Positions 17,561 through 26,507 of a stretch of 64,000 nucleotides of DNA are shown one piece after another. A program made the position numbers and the translations under genes. Numbering within the stretch: position 1 is the stretch's first letter; every line of letters begins with the position of its first letter. Source of the stretch: Anaeromyxobacter paludicola (GTDB taxonomy: Bacteria > Myxococcota > Myxococcia > Myxococcales > Anaeromyxobacteraceae). The DNA lies in NCBI RefSeq assembly GCF_023169965.1, contig NZ_AP025592.1, positions 744,001-808,000 on the forward strand, read 5' to 3'. A model generated the notes under the pieces. The model saw nothing but the letters and a program-made list of their open reading frames with translations, ran no database searches and was not told where the DNA came from.

Positions 17561-18876
17561 GCGACGAGATCTCCCTGCCGCCGATCGTCGACGAGACGCT
17601 CGAGAACGGCCTCCAGATCATCCTGGCCCGCCGCGAGGGCGTGCCGCTCTGCGCGGTGCGGCTCCTGGTGCGGGCCGGCGCGGCGCTCGACCCGGCCGGC
17701 CGGCACGGCCTGGCGCACCTCGTGGCGCAGGCGGCGCGGCGCGGCACGGCCCGGCGCAGCGGGCGCGAGGTGGACGAGGAGGTCGAGGGGCTCGGCGCCG
17801 AGCTCGGCGCCGGCGCCGACGAGGACGCCAGCTACTTCGGCCTCTCCGCTCCCTCCGAGTTCCTCTCCGAGCTCATCGACGTGGTGGCCGACGTGGTCGC
17901 GGGCCCCACCTTCCCCGCGGGCGAGCTGTCGCGGATCCGGCGCCGCGAGGTGGCGTCGCTGGCGCACCTGCTCGACGAGCCGGGGGCGGTGGCCGATCGG
18001 GCCACCATCGCGGCCGTCTTCGGCAAGCACCCCTACGGCCACCCCGTGGACGGCCGGGCCCGCCACCTCGCGGCCTCGACCCGCGCCGACGTGACCGGCT
18101 TCCACCGGCGCTGGTTCGGGCCGCGCAACGCCGTGCTGGTGGTGGTGGGCGCGCTCGATCCGGCGGCCGCGCTCCGGCTCGTCCGGCGCAAGCTCGGCGG
18201 CTGGCGCTCGCCGGCCGAGCCCGCTCCGGAGCTCGGCGCCCCCGCCGACCCGTCGCGCGAGGTGGTGATCGTGGACCGGCCGGACGCGACCCAGGCGCAG
18301 GTGCGCGTCGCGGTCCCGGCCTTCGCGCGCGCCTCGCCGGAGTACTTCCCGGCGCTGGTGGCCAACGCGGTCTTCGGCGGGGGCTTCACCTCCCGCCTGA
18401 TGGAGGCGGTGCGGGTGAACCGCGGGCTCTCCTACGGCGTGCGGAGCCGGTTCGCCGCGAGCCGCGCGGCCGGCTTCTTCTACATGTCGTCGTTCACCAA
18501 GAACGAGAGCGCGGCCGAGCTCGTGGAGCTGCTCCTCTCGGAGGCGGCCCGCTTCCGCGACGGCGGCCCGACCGAGGAGGAGCTGGAGCGGACCCGCGCC
18601 TACCTCTGCGGCCTCTATCCGCTCGCGCTCGAGACGCACGACCAGGTGGCGGACAAGCTCACCGAGGTCGCCCTCTACGGCGTCGATCGGGACGAGGTGG
18701 CGGGCTACCGGGCGCGGGTCCGCGCGGTCACGCCGTCGGACTGCGCCGAGGTGGCGCGGCGCCACTTCCCGGTCGAGCGCGGGGTGGTGGTGGCCGTGGG
18801 CCCGGCGCGGCAGCTCGAGAAGTCCTTCGCGCGCTTCGGCCCGGTGCGGGTCGTCTCCGGCAAGAGCCTCGTCTAG
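17557..18876 (+). CDS. M16-family protease-like, inactive partner subunit
   Basis: 439 aa. Same fold as its upstream neighbour, but the zinc motif reads HLVAQ at residues 54-58 (Glu to Ala, second His to Gln), so it cannot hold zinc. The C-domain keeps NRGLSYGVRSRF, the Arg/Tyr pair that grips substrate in M16B enzymes. This division of labour, one active and one substrate-binding subunit, is known in the family. Starts inside the stop of the active gene (GTGA). Confidence 0.9.
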   Translation: MSDEISLPPIVDETLENGLQIILARREGVPLCAVRLLVRAGAALDPAGRHGLAHLVAQAARRGTARRSGREVDEEVEGLGAELGAGADEDASYFGLSAPSEFLSELIDVVADVVAGPTFPAGELSRIRRREVASLAHLLDEPGAVADRATIAAVFGKHPYGHPVDGRARHLAASTRADVTGFHRRWFGPRNAVLVVVGALDPAAALRLVRRKLGGWRSPAEPAPELGAPADPSREVVIVDRPDATQAQVRVAVPAFARASPEYFPALVANAVFGGGFTSRLMEAVRVNRGLSYGVRSRFAASRAAGFFYMSSFTKNESAAELVELLLSEAARFRDGGPTEEELERTRAYLCGLYPLALETHDQVADKLTEVALYGVDRDEVAGYRARVRAVTPSDCAEVARRHFPVERGVVVAVGPARQLEKSFARFGPVRVVSGKSLV

Positions 18877-19578
18877 GTGAGCGGGCTCGAGCCCATCCTC
18901 ATCGACGCGCACCTGCTCGCGGTGGCGAAGCCGCCGGGGCGCATCGTCATCCCGGGCCGGGGCGCGCCCGAGCCGACGCTGCAGGAGGAGCTGCAGGCGG
19001 TGCACGGCCGGCTCTGGGTGGTGCACCGGCTCGACCGCGGCACGAGCGGCCTGCTGCTCTTCGCCCGCAGCGCCGAGGCGCACCGCGCCCTGAGCCTCGC
19101 CTTCGAGGGCCGGGCCGTCGAGAAGCGGTACCTCGCGCTGGTGCGCGGCCTGCCGCCCGCCGCCTGGCGCAGCGAGGCGCCCATCGCCGCCGGGCGGAAG
19201 GGGCGGATGAAGGCCGTGGCCGAGGGCGACCCCCGCGGCAAGCCGTCGGCGACCGGCTTCCGCACGCTCGAGCCGCTCCCGGCGAGGCCCGGGAGCGGGC
19301 TGCCCGATCTCGCGCTCGTGGAGGCGCTCCCGGAGACCGGCCGCACCCATCAGATCCGGGTGCACCTCGCCGCCGGCGGGTTCCCGCTCGCCGTGGATCC
19401 GGCCTACGGCGAGGACGCGCCGCTCCGGACCGCCGCCGGCGAGCCGGTGCTGTCCCGCACGCCGCTCCACGCGGCCGGGCTGCGCCTCGCGCACCCGATC
19501 ACGGGCGCCGAGCTGTCGCTGGAGGCGCCGCTCCCGCCCGACCTCTCGCGCGCCCTGGAGGCGGCGCGAGGCGGGTAG
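18877..19578 (+). CDS. RluA-family RNA pseudouridine synthase
   Basis: 233 aa, GTG directly after the previous stop. Catalytic motif HRLDRGTSGLLLFA with Asp53, plus KRYLALV and TGRTHQIRVHLAAGGFPLAVD, all RluA-family signatures. No S4 domain, so it belongs to the short RluA/TruC/RluC-like group. Reaction: uridine to pseudouridine in rRNA or tRNA; target not deducible. Likely co-transcribed with the M16 pair. Confidence 0.9.
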   Translation: MSGLEPILIDAHLLAVAKPPGRIVIPGRGAPEPTLQEELQAVHGRLWVVHRLDRGTSGLLLFARSAEAHRALSLAFEGRAVEKRYLALVRGLPPAAWRSEAPIAAGRKGRMKAVAEGDPRGKPSATGFRTLEPLPARPGSGLPDLALVEALPETGRTHQIRVHLAAGGFPLAVDPAYGEDAPLRTAAGEPVLSRTPLHAAGLRLAHPITGAELSLEAPLPPDLSRALEAARGG

Positions 19579-19591
19579 GGGGCCGGGCCGC

Positions 19592-20011
19592 TCAGGCCTT
19601 GCCGTGCACGAGCACCTTCACCTCGGTGCGGAAGGTGACGGACACCTTCCCGCCGTCCTTCACCTCGGAGACGAAGCCCAGGCCGAAGGTGGGATGCTCG
19701 ATCACCTGGTCCACCCCGTAGGTGACCTTGGGCGAGTAGCGCTGGGCCGCGGCCATGTTCCGCTCGCGGAGCAGCTCGTCGAAGCCGATCACGACCTTCT
19801 GGGCGGCGGGCGCGCGGGCCGGCTTCCCGGCGGCCGAGCGACCGGCGCCGGCCGGCCTGCCGGCGGGGGCGCTGCGGTACTTGTGGACGCCGTGGCAGGT
19901 GTTGCACTCCACCTTCACGGGCTGGTCACCGAGCATCGCGATGACCGTGTGCGCGAGCGTGAGCCCGCACTTCGTGCAGAGACAATCGACTTCGCCGCCA
20001 ACCTTCGCCAT
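19592..20011 (-). CDS. Zinc-ribbon plus Tudor-like domain protein
   Basis: 139 aa. N-terminal zinc ribbon with CLCTKCG and CNTCHG pairs (residues 10-40), an Ala/Gly/Pro-rich linker, then YGVDQVIEHPTFGLGFVSEVKDGGKVSVTFRTEVKVLVHG. The last part resembles the small Tudor-like C-terminal domain of PcrA/UvrD helicases that contacts RNA polymerase. No enzymatic domain. Convergent with the pseudouridine synthase gene. Function unknown; an RNA-polymerase- or nucleic-acid-binding role is inference. Confidence 0.6.
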   Translation of the reverse strand: MAKVGGEVDCLCTKCGLTLAHTVIAMLGDQPVKVECNTCHGVHKYRSAPAGRPAGAGRSAAGKPARAPAAQKVVIGFDELLRERNMAAAQRYSPKVTYGVDQVIEHPTFGLGFVSEVKDGGKVSVTFRTEVKVLVHGKA

Positions 20012-20097
20012 AGGGCGCGGCAGTATAGCGATCTCGCCGCGGAAGTGCGCGCGACGTCCGCTTGACCGGCGCGCCGGTTCGCGTCACCTTCTCCCAC

Positions 20098-21258
20098 ATG
20101 CCGATCCGGCCCACGCTCGCCACCGTCGATCTCGACGCCGTCGCCCATAACTACCGGCTCGCGCGCGCCTCGGCCGGCCGGCCCGCCATCGGGGTGGTGA
20201 AGGCGAACGCCTACGGCCACGGCGCGGTGCCGGTGGCGCGGCGGCTCGCGGCCGAGGGGGCGCCGTTCCTCGCGGTGGCCCTCGTGGAGGAGGGCGTCGA
20301 GCTCCGCGAGGCGGGGCTCGAGGTGCCCATCCTCGTGCTCGGCGCCGCCTACGGCGAGCGCTACGACCTCCTCGTCTCCCACCGGCTGACGCCGCTCGTC
20401 TTCCGCCGCGACCACCTCGCCGGCCTCGCCGCGGCGGCGCGGGCCGCCGGCGTGCGGGCGGCGGCCCACCTGAAGCTCGACACCGGCATGGGCCGCATCG
20501 GCCTCCCGCCCGGCGAGCTGGCGGCGTTCGTGGACGCCGCCCGGGCGGCGCCGGAGGTGGCCATCGAGGGGCTCTGCACCCACTTCGCCTCGGCCGACCT
20601 CGAGGACCGGGAGCTCACCGCGCTCCAGGTCCGGCGCTTCGACGACGCCGCGGCGGCCCTGCAGGCGGCCGGCCTGCCGCTCCGCTACCGCCACCTCGCC
20701 AACTCGGCCGGCACCCTGGAGTTCCCGGAGGCCTGGCAGGATCTGACCCGCCCCGGGATCATGCTCTACGGCTACGTCCCCTTCGCGCCGCCCGGCCCGG
20801 TGCCGCCCCGCGCCGCCGAGGCGGCCGCCGCGCTCCGCCCGGCGCTGCGCTGGACCACCGGGATCACCCACCTCAAGACGGTGCCGGCGGGCACCGCCGT
20901 GTCCTACGGGGGGCGCTGGGTCGCGCCCCGGACCTCCCGCATCGCCACCCTGCCGCTCGGCTACGCCGACGGCTACCACCGGCGGCTCTCCGGCCGCCCC
21001 GGCTTCGGCTGCGGGGAGGTGCTGGTGCGCGGGCGGCGCGCTCCCATCGCCGGCACGGTCTGCATGGACATGTGCATGATCGACGTGACCGACGTGCCCG
21101 GGGTGGAGCTCGGCGACGAGGTGGTGCTCCTCGGCACGCAGGGCGAGGCGCGCATCGACGCCGACGAGCTGGCCCAGAAGGCCGGGACCATCTCGTACGA
21201 GATCCTCTGCAACGTGGGCCAGCGGGTCCCCCGGGCCTACGTGGGGCAGGGCCGCTAG
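20098..21258 (+). CDS. alr: Alanine racemase
   Basis: 386 aa from ATG 20098 (an upstream in-frame TTG is less likely). PLP lysine K35 in VVKANAYGHG, the TLDTGMGRIG-type strand as LKLDTGMGRIGL, and the C-domain tyrosine/Met region ATLPLGYADGYHR ... GTVCMDMCMIDV. Reaction: L-alanine to D-alanine for peptidoglycan, fold type III PLP enzyme. Full length. Followed after about 80 bp by the mla transport genes. Confidence 0.95.
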   Translation: MPIRPTLATVDLDAVAHNYRLARASAGRPAIGVVKANAYGHGAVPVARRLAAEGAPFLAVALVEEGVELREAGLEVPILVLGAAYGERYDLLVSHRLTPLVFRRDHLAGLAAAARAAGVRAAAHLKLDTGMGRIGLPPGELAAFVDAARAAPEVAIEGLCTHFASADLEDRELTALQVRRFDDAAAALQAAGLPLRYRHLANSAGTLEFPEAWQDLTRPGIMLYGYVPFAPPGPVPPRAAEAAAALRPALRWTTGITHLKTVPAGTAVSYGGRWVAPRTSRIATLPLGYADGYHRRLSGRPGFGCGEVLVRGRRAPIAGTVCMDMCMIDVTDVPGVELGDEVVLLGTQGEARIDADELAQKAGTISYEILCNVGQRVPRAYVGQGR

Positions 21259-21336
21259 CCGAGAATGTTTCCCTCCGCCCCCGCGAGAAGGTAAGGGAGA
21301 GGGGCGGCCGGCGCGCGGCCGCCGAGGAGGGTGTCG

Positions 21337-22089
21337 GTGAGCAGGTTCCGGGCGGCGTTCGAGGACTTCGGCGAGCTCATCTTCTTCGCCGGCGAGGTCC
21401 TGGCCTGGACCTTCCGGCCGCCGTTCCGGCTCGCCCTGGTGGTGGGCCAGATGGCCGCCATCGGCGTCGGCTCGGTGATGATCGTCGGCGTGACCGGCAC
21501 CTTCACCGGCATGGTGCTGGCCCTCCAGACCTACTACGCCATGCGCCAGCTCGGGGCCGAGGGGCTGGTGGGCGGCTCGGTCGCCATCGCGCTCGCCCGC
21601 GAGCTCTCGCCGGTGCTCACCGCGCTCATGATCGTGGGCCGCTCCGGCAGCGCCATCACCACCGAGCTCGGCACCATGCGCGTCACCGAGCAGATCGACG
21701 CCATGGAGACCATGGCGGTGAACCCTGTGCAGTACCTGGTGGTGCCCCGGGTGCTGGCGTCGATCGTGATGTTCCCGCTGCTCACCATGCTCTTCAACGT
21801 GCTCGGCTACGCCGGCGGCTACGCCATGGGGGTCGGCGTCTCCCGGATCCCGGCCGGCCCCTTCATCGAGCACACCCGCACCTTCGTGGAGCACAAGGAC
21901 ATCTTCTCCGGCCTCGTGAAGGCCGTGTTCTTCGGCTTCGTGGTGGCCCTCATCACCTGCTACCGAGGCTACCGGGCGAGCGGCGGCGCCAAGGGCGTGG
22001 GCGAGAGCACCACGCGGGCGGTGGTGATGTGCTCCATCGGCATCCTGGTGGTGGACTACCTCATCACCCTCGTCACGGTGGGAGGCTGA
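21337..22089 (+). CDS. mlaE: MlaE-type lipid ABC permease
   Basis: 250 aa, taken from GTG 21337 because GAGGAGG lies 6 nt before it (GTG 21331 sits on the ribosome site). Five or six membrane segments and the family signature ELSPVLTALMIVGRSGSAITTELGTMRVTEQIDAMETM. Family role: permease of the Mla/MCE phospholipid transporter that keeps outer-membrane lipid asymmetry or moves hydrophobic compounds. First gene of mlaE-F-D. Confidence 0.93.
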   Translation: MSRFRAAFEDFGELIFFAGEVLAWTFRPPFRLALVVGQMAAIGVGSVMIVGVTGTFTGMVLALQTYYAMRQLGAEGLVGGSVAIALARELSPVLTALMIVGRSGSAITTELGTMRVTEQIDAMETMAVNPVQYLVVPRVLASIVMFPLLTMLFNVLGYAGGYAMGVGVSRIPAGPFIEHTRTFVEHKDIFSGLVKAVFFGFVVALITCYRGYRASGGAKGVGESTTRAVVMCSIGILVVDYLITLVTVGG

Positions 22090-22091
22090 GC

Positions 22092-22832
22092 GTGATCGAG
22101 GTGGTGGACCTCTGGAAGTCCTTCGGCGAGAACCACGTCCTGAAGGGCATCGACTGCAAGGTCGAGAAGGGCACCACCTTCGTGGTGCTCGGCGGCTCCG
22201 GCTCGGGCAAGACCGTGCTCATGAAGCACGTCATCGGCCTGCTCCACCCGGATCGCGGGCACGTCAGCGTGAACGGCATCGACATGTCGTCGATCTCCGG
22301 GCAGGAGTTGACGCAGGCGCGCCAGATGTTCGGCATGGTCTTCCAGGGCGCCGCGCTCTTCGACTCGATGACCGTGTTCGAGAACGTCTCCTTCCCGCTC
22401 GTCGAGAAGCGGCGGCACATGAAGGCGGACGAGGTGCGCGCCCGGGTGGTCGAGAAGCTGCGGGTGGTGGATCTCGGCGAGGAGGTGCTGCCGCGGTGGC
22501 CCTCCGAGCTCTCCGGCGGCATGCGCAAGCGCGTGGCCCTGGCCCGCGCCCTCGTGACCGACCCGCAGGTGGTGCTCTACGACGAGCCGACCACCGGCCT
22601 CGACCCGATCACCACCGACTCGGTGGACAGCATGATCGACGCCGCGAAGGAGAGGCTGGGGGTGACGAGCATGGTCATCTCCCACGACATCGCCAGCGCC
22701 TTCAAGGTGGCCGACAGGCTGGCGGTGCTCTACGATGGCCACATCGCCGCGCAGGGCACCCCGGAAGAGGTGCGCCACAGCGACGACCCCTTCGTGCGCA
22801 AGTTCCTCTCCTACTGGTTCAAGAAGCAGTGA
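22092..22832 (+). CDS. mlaF: MlaF-type ABC transporter ATPase
   Basis: 246 aa, GTG 22092. Walker A GGSGSGKT near residues 34-41, Q-loop VFQGAALFDSMTVFENV, signature LSGGMRKRVALARAL, Walker B VVLYDEPTTGLDP and H-loop ISHD. GGM in the signature and the A-L-F-D region are typical of MlaF. Drives the MlaE permease. Starts 2 bp after mlaE. Confidence 0.94.
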   Translation: MIEVVDLWKSFGENHVLKGIDCKVEKGTTFVVLGGSGSGKTVLMKHVIGLLHPDRGHVSVNGIDMSSISGQELTQARQMFGMVFQGAALFDSMTVFENVSFPLVEKRRHMKADEVRARVVEKLRVVDLGEEVLPRWPSELSGGMRKRVALARALVTDPQVVLYDEPTTGLDPITTDSVDSMIDAAKERLGVTSMVISHDIASAFKVADRLAVLYDGHIAAQGTPEEVRHSDDPFVRKFLSYWFKKQ

Positions 22833-22848
22833 GGGCGCTCCCCCCCGG

Positions 22849-24525
22849 ATGAACAAGCCGCTCCGAAACAAGGCCCTGGCCGTCGGGATCCTCGCCGCCG
22901 TGTGCGGCGTGGCCTTCCTCGTGGCGTTCACCTTCTTCAAGAAGGGCGGCTACTCCGAGAAGGAGAGCTACGTCGTCTTCGCCTACTTCGACGACGCCAC
23001 CGGGCTCACCTGGAAGAGCCGGGTCGAGATCGCGGGCATCCAGGTGGGCGAGGTCGAGGCGGTGACCCTCGCCGGCGGGCGCGGCCGGCTCGACCTGCGC
23101 ATCAAGCAGGACATCCCGCTGCGCGTGGACGCCTGCGTGACGAAGCGCTTCCCCTCGACGCTCCTGCCGGACGCGGTGCTCGAGGCGTCGCTCGGCTCGG
23201 CGAGCCTGCCGCTGCTCCGCGACCTCCCGGAGAAGGATCGCGAGGTGAAGTGCGTCCGCGAGGCGGCGAGCGTCGCCAAGCTCCTCGAGTCGGTCTCCAA
23301 GATCACGGTGGACCTGCAGACGGTCTCCGCCGGGCTCGCCGACACCGTCACCGGGACCCGCGGCTCGATCCGCCAGATCATCGAGAACCTGCAGAGCATC
23401 TCCAGCAACCTCGACACCGCGGTGGCCGAGAACACCCGGACCGTGAGCGACATCCTGCAGAACGCCGACTCGGTCTCGGCCGACCTGCGCCGCGTCACCA
23501 ACACCGATCGCGACAAGTACATGGCGATCGCGAAGAACCTGCAGGACGCGAGCGAGCAGCTGAAGCAGGTGCTCGCCGGAGTGCAGGCCGTGCTCGGGAC
23601 CCAGGGCGGCGTGCCGGGCGGGGCGGGCGCGCCCGGAGCACCAGGCGCGCCGGGCAGGCCGGCCGCCGCGCCGGGCGGCACGCGCCAGGCCGAGAGCGAG
23701 CAGATGAAGGGCGTCGCCCAGGCGCTCGCCAAGGTGAACGACAGCCTCGAGGACGTGAAGAAGATCTCGTCCAAGATGGCGGCGGGCGAGGGGGTCGCCG
23801 GCAAGCTCCTCACCGACGAGCGGCTCGGGAAGAAGCTCGGCAACGCCATCGAGGGCGCCTCGGACTACGTGGACCGGCTCACCCGGCTCAAGCTCGAGGT
23901 GGGGATGCGCTCGGAGTGGCTCCTCAACGAGCGCGGCTCGAAGACCTACTTCGGGCTCAAGATCCTGCCGCGGCCGGACAAGTACTACCTCTTCGAGATC
24001 ATCAACGACCCGCGCGGCTACAAGAGCGTGGTCAACACCACGACCACCACCGAGACGCGCGACGCCGCCGGCAACCGGATCGGCTACCAGACCACCATCG
24101 CCAGCGCGACCACGCAGGACATCCAGCAGGTGCTCTTCTCGGCCGAGTTCGCGAAGCGGTTCGGGCCGGCCACCTTCCGCATCGGCATCATCGAGAGCTC
24201 GGGCGGCGCCGGCGCCGACCTGCACCTGCTCGACGACGCGCTCAAGATCTCGGTGAACCTCTACCAGTTCTCGCGCCCCGACCAGTCGGTCCTGCCGCGC
24301 GCCAAGCTCTGGGCCGACTACAGCCCGTTCCAGCACCTGTACCTGACGGTCGGGTCGGACGACTTCCTCAACGCCTGGCGCGCCGGCCACTACCCCGGCG
24401 GCCCCAAGTTCGCGCTCGGCAGCGACGTCTTCTTCGGCGCCGGCCTGTTCTTCACCGACGACGACCTGAAGGCGCTCTTCGGGGCGGTCGGCGGCGCGGT
24501 CGGATCGGTGAGCGGCGGCCGCTAG
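22849..24525 (+). CDS. mlaD: MCE-domain protein (MlaD-type), long form
   Basis: 558 aa from ATG 22849. One N-terminal membrane helix (residues 11-29), MCE domain from about 40 (VFAYFDDATGLTWKSRVEIAGIQVGEVEAVTL), then long helical repeats (SKITVDLQTVSAGLADTVTGTRGSIRQIIENLQSISSNLDTAV) and a Gly/Ala/Pro-rich linker near 265. The C-terminal 200 residues look like a beta-rich outer-membrane-associated domain ending in GLFFTDDDLKALFG. E. coli MlaD is only 183 aa, so this version may bridge the periplasm. No MlaC or MlaA gene is adjacent. Confidence 0.88.
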   Translation: MNKPLRNKALAVGILAAVCGVAFLVAFTFFKKGGYSEKESYVVFAYFDDATGLTWKSRVEIAGIQVGEVEAVTLAGGRGRLDLRIKQDIPLRVDACVTKRFPSTLLPDAVLEASLGSASLPLLRDLPEKDREVKCVREAASVAKLLESVSKITVDLQTVSAGLADTVTGTRGSIRQIIENLQSISSNLDTAVAENTRTVSDILQNADSVSADLRRVTNTDRDKYMAIAKNLQDASEQLKQVLAGVQAVLGTQGGVPGGAGAPGAPGAPGRPAAAPGGTRQAESEQMKGVAQALAKVNDSLEDVKKISSKMAAGEGVAGKLLTDERLGKKLGNAIEGASDYVDRLTRLKLEVGMRSEWLLNERGSKTYFGLKILPRPDKYYLFEIINDPRGYKSVVNTTTTTETRDAAGNRIGYQTTIASATTQDIQQVLFSAEFAKRFGPATFRIGIIESSGGAGADLHLLDDALKISVNLYQFSRPDQSVLPRAKLWADYSPFQHLYLTVGSDDFLNAWRAGHYPGGPKFALGSDVFFGAGLFFTDDDLKALFGAVGGAVGSVSGGR

Positions 24526-24544
24526 CGGCGGCCCTCCGCCCCGA

Positions 24545-25771
24545 TCACTCGTAGCGCAGCGCCTCGATCGGATCCAGCCGCGAGGCCCGCAGCGCGGGGT
24601 AGAAGCCGGCCGCCACCCCGGCGAGCCCGGCGAGCACGACGGTGCCCGCCATCACCGTCGGCGAGAGCAGGGTGGGCCACTGGGCCTTCGCCGCCATCAC
24701 CCTGGCGACGACGGCGCCGAGCCCGAGCCCCACGAGGCCTCCCACCACCGCCAGCACCACCGCCTCGGTGAGGAACTGGTAGAGCACGTCGCGCCCGCGG
24801 GCGCCCACCGCCATCCGGATGCCGATCTCGCGGGTGCGCTCGGTCACCGACACCAGCATCACGTTGGCGATGCCGATCGCGCCGACGAGCAGCGAGATGA
24901 GCGCCACCGAGCCGAGCAGGAGGGAGATGGTGGCGGTCTGCTCGTTGGCGGCGTTCTGCATCTCGGTGAGGTTGCGGATCTGGAAGTCGTTCTCGGCGGC
25001 CTCGGCGAGGTGGTGGCGCTGCCGCAGCAGCGCGGTGGCCTCCCGCTGCGCGTCCGCGAGCAGGCCCCCGCTGCGGGCGGTGATCATGAGCATGCCGACC
25101 ACGTCCGACTGCGTGCCCTGGATGCGGCGCACCAGCGTGCTCCAGGGCATGAGGACCACGTCGTCCTGGTCCTGGCCCCAGTTCCCCTGGCCCTTCGGGG
25201 CGAGCACCCCGACCACCTTGCAGGGCACGTGCTTCACGCGGATCTGCTCGCCGACCGGATCGAGCTGGCCGAAGAGCTTCTCCGCCACGGTCTGGCCGAG
25301 GAGGCAGACCTTGGCGCCGGCCGCCTCCTCCTCGCGCCCGAAGGGCTCGCCCGCGGCGAGCGGCCACTGCCGCACCGCGAGGTAGGCGGAGGTGGTGCCG
25401 ATGACCTGGGTGAACCAGTTCTGATCGCCCGCCACCACCTGCGCGCCGGTGCGGTTCACCGGGGCGACCGCGGCCACGCTGCGGCCGAGCTCGCGCTCGA
25501 CCGCCCGGCCGTCGTCCAGGACCAGGTTCTGGGTCGCGCCCGCGCCGGTGGCGGCGCCGTGGCTCATCATCGAGCCCGGGACCACCATGAGGAGGTTCGC
25601 CCCCAGGGAGGCCATCTGGTCGGCCACCTTGGCCCGGGCGCCCTGGCCGAGCGCCACCGTGGCCACCACCGCCGCGACCGCGATGACGATGCCGATCATC
25701 GCCAGGAACGAGCGGAGCTTGTTCCGGCCGAGGGCGCGGAGCGCCGTCCGGATCGAGGCGAAGAGGTTCAC
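24545..25771 (-). CDS. MacB-type ABC permease
   Basis: 408 aa from GTG 25771, coupled to the upstream ATPase by GTGA. N-terminal helix (LRSFLAMIGIVIAVAAVVATVALG), a periplasmic MacB domain with NLLMVVPGSMMSHGAA, and three C-terminal helices with NVMLVSVTERTREIGIRMAVGARGRDVLYQFLTEA, the FtsX/MacB signature, ending SRLDPIEALRYE. Family role: mechanotransmission permease of a tripartite efflux pump. The ATPase is a separate gene, unlike E. coli MacB. Confidence 0.93.
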   Translation of the reverse strand: MNLFASIRTALRALGRNKLRSFLAMIGIVIAVAAVVATVALGQGARAKVADQMASLGANLLMVVPGSMMSHGAATGAGATQNLVLDDGRAVERELGRSVAAVAPVNRTGAQVVAGDQNWFTQVIGTTSAYLAVRQWPLAAGEPFGREEEAAGAKVCLLGQTVAEKLFGQLDPVGEQIRVKHVPCKVVGVLAPKGQGNWGQDQDDVVLMPWSTLVRRIQGTQSDVVGMLMITARSGGLLADAQREATALLRQRHHLAEAAENDFQIRNLTEMQNAANEQTATISLLLGSVALISLLVGAIGIANVMLVSVTERTREIGIRMAVGARGRDVLYQFLTEAVVLAVVGGLVGLGLGAVVARVMAAKAQWPTLLSPTVMAGTVVLAGLAGVAAGFYPALRASRLDPIEALRYE

Positions 25772-26499
25772 GAGCGCGCCTCGCCCGCCGCGAGCCTCCG
25801 CCGCGCCACCGGCACGTCGGAGAGGACGCGCCCGTCCTTGAAGGTGACGATCCGCCGGGCGTGCTCGGCGATGTCCGGCTCGTGCGTCACGAGCAGGATG
25901 GTGAGCCCCTCGTCGTTGAGCTCCTGGAAGATCCGCATCACGTCCACGCTGGTCGCGGAGTCGAGGTTGCCGGTCGGCTCGTCGGCCAGCAGGAGCTTCG
26001 GGCGGTTCACGAGCGCGCGCGCCACCGCCACCCGCTGCTGCTGGCCGCCGGAGAGCTGCGCCGGGGTGTGGTCGAGCCGGTCGCCGAGGCCGACGCGGGC
26101 GAGCGCGTCGGCGGCCCGGGCGCGCCGCTCTCGGGCCGGCACGCCCTGGTACAGCATCGGCAGCTCCACGTTCTCGACGGCGCTCGTACGGGGCAAGAGG
26201 TTGAAGCCCTGGAAGACGAAGCCGATGGCCCGGCCCCGCGCCCGCGCGAGGGCGTCGCGCGGGAGCTTGCCCACGTCCTCGCCGTCGAGCAGGCAGCGCC
26301 CGGCGCTCGGGCGGTCGAGGCAACCGACCAGGTTCATGAAGGTGCTCTTGCCCGAGCCCGAGGCGCCCATCACCGCCACGAACTCGCCCGGGAGCACGTC
26401 GAGGGAGACGCCGCGCAGGGCGGGGACCGTCACGTCGCCCATGCGGTAGACCTTCTCGATGGCCTCGGCGCGGACCACCGGCTGTTCGGAGAGGTTCAT
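25768..26499 (-). CDS. MacB/LolD-type ABC ATPase
   Basis: 243 aa. Walker A GASGSGKST, FQGFNLLPRTSAVENVELPMLYQG, signature LSGGQQQRVAVARAL, Walker B LLLADEPTGNLDS, H-loop VTHEPDIAEHA. The LP..SA.ENVE.P..Y.G pattern is typical of the LolD/MacB group. Powers the permease encoded directly downstream; the periplasmic adaptor is directly upstream. Confidence 0.95.
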   Translation of the reverse strand: MNLSEQPVVRAEAIEKVYRMGDVTVPALRGVSLDVLPGEFVAVMGASGSGKSTFMNLVGCLDRPSAGRCLLDGEDVGKLPRDALARARGRAIGFVFQGFNLLPRTSAVENVELPMLYQGVPARERRARAADALARVGLGDRLDHTPAQLSGGQQQRVAVARALVNRPKLLLADEPTGNLDSATSVDVMRIFQELNDEGLTILLVTHEPDIAEHARRIVTFKDGRVLSDVPVARRRLAAGEARS

Positions 26500-26507
26500 G
26501 GCGCTCC

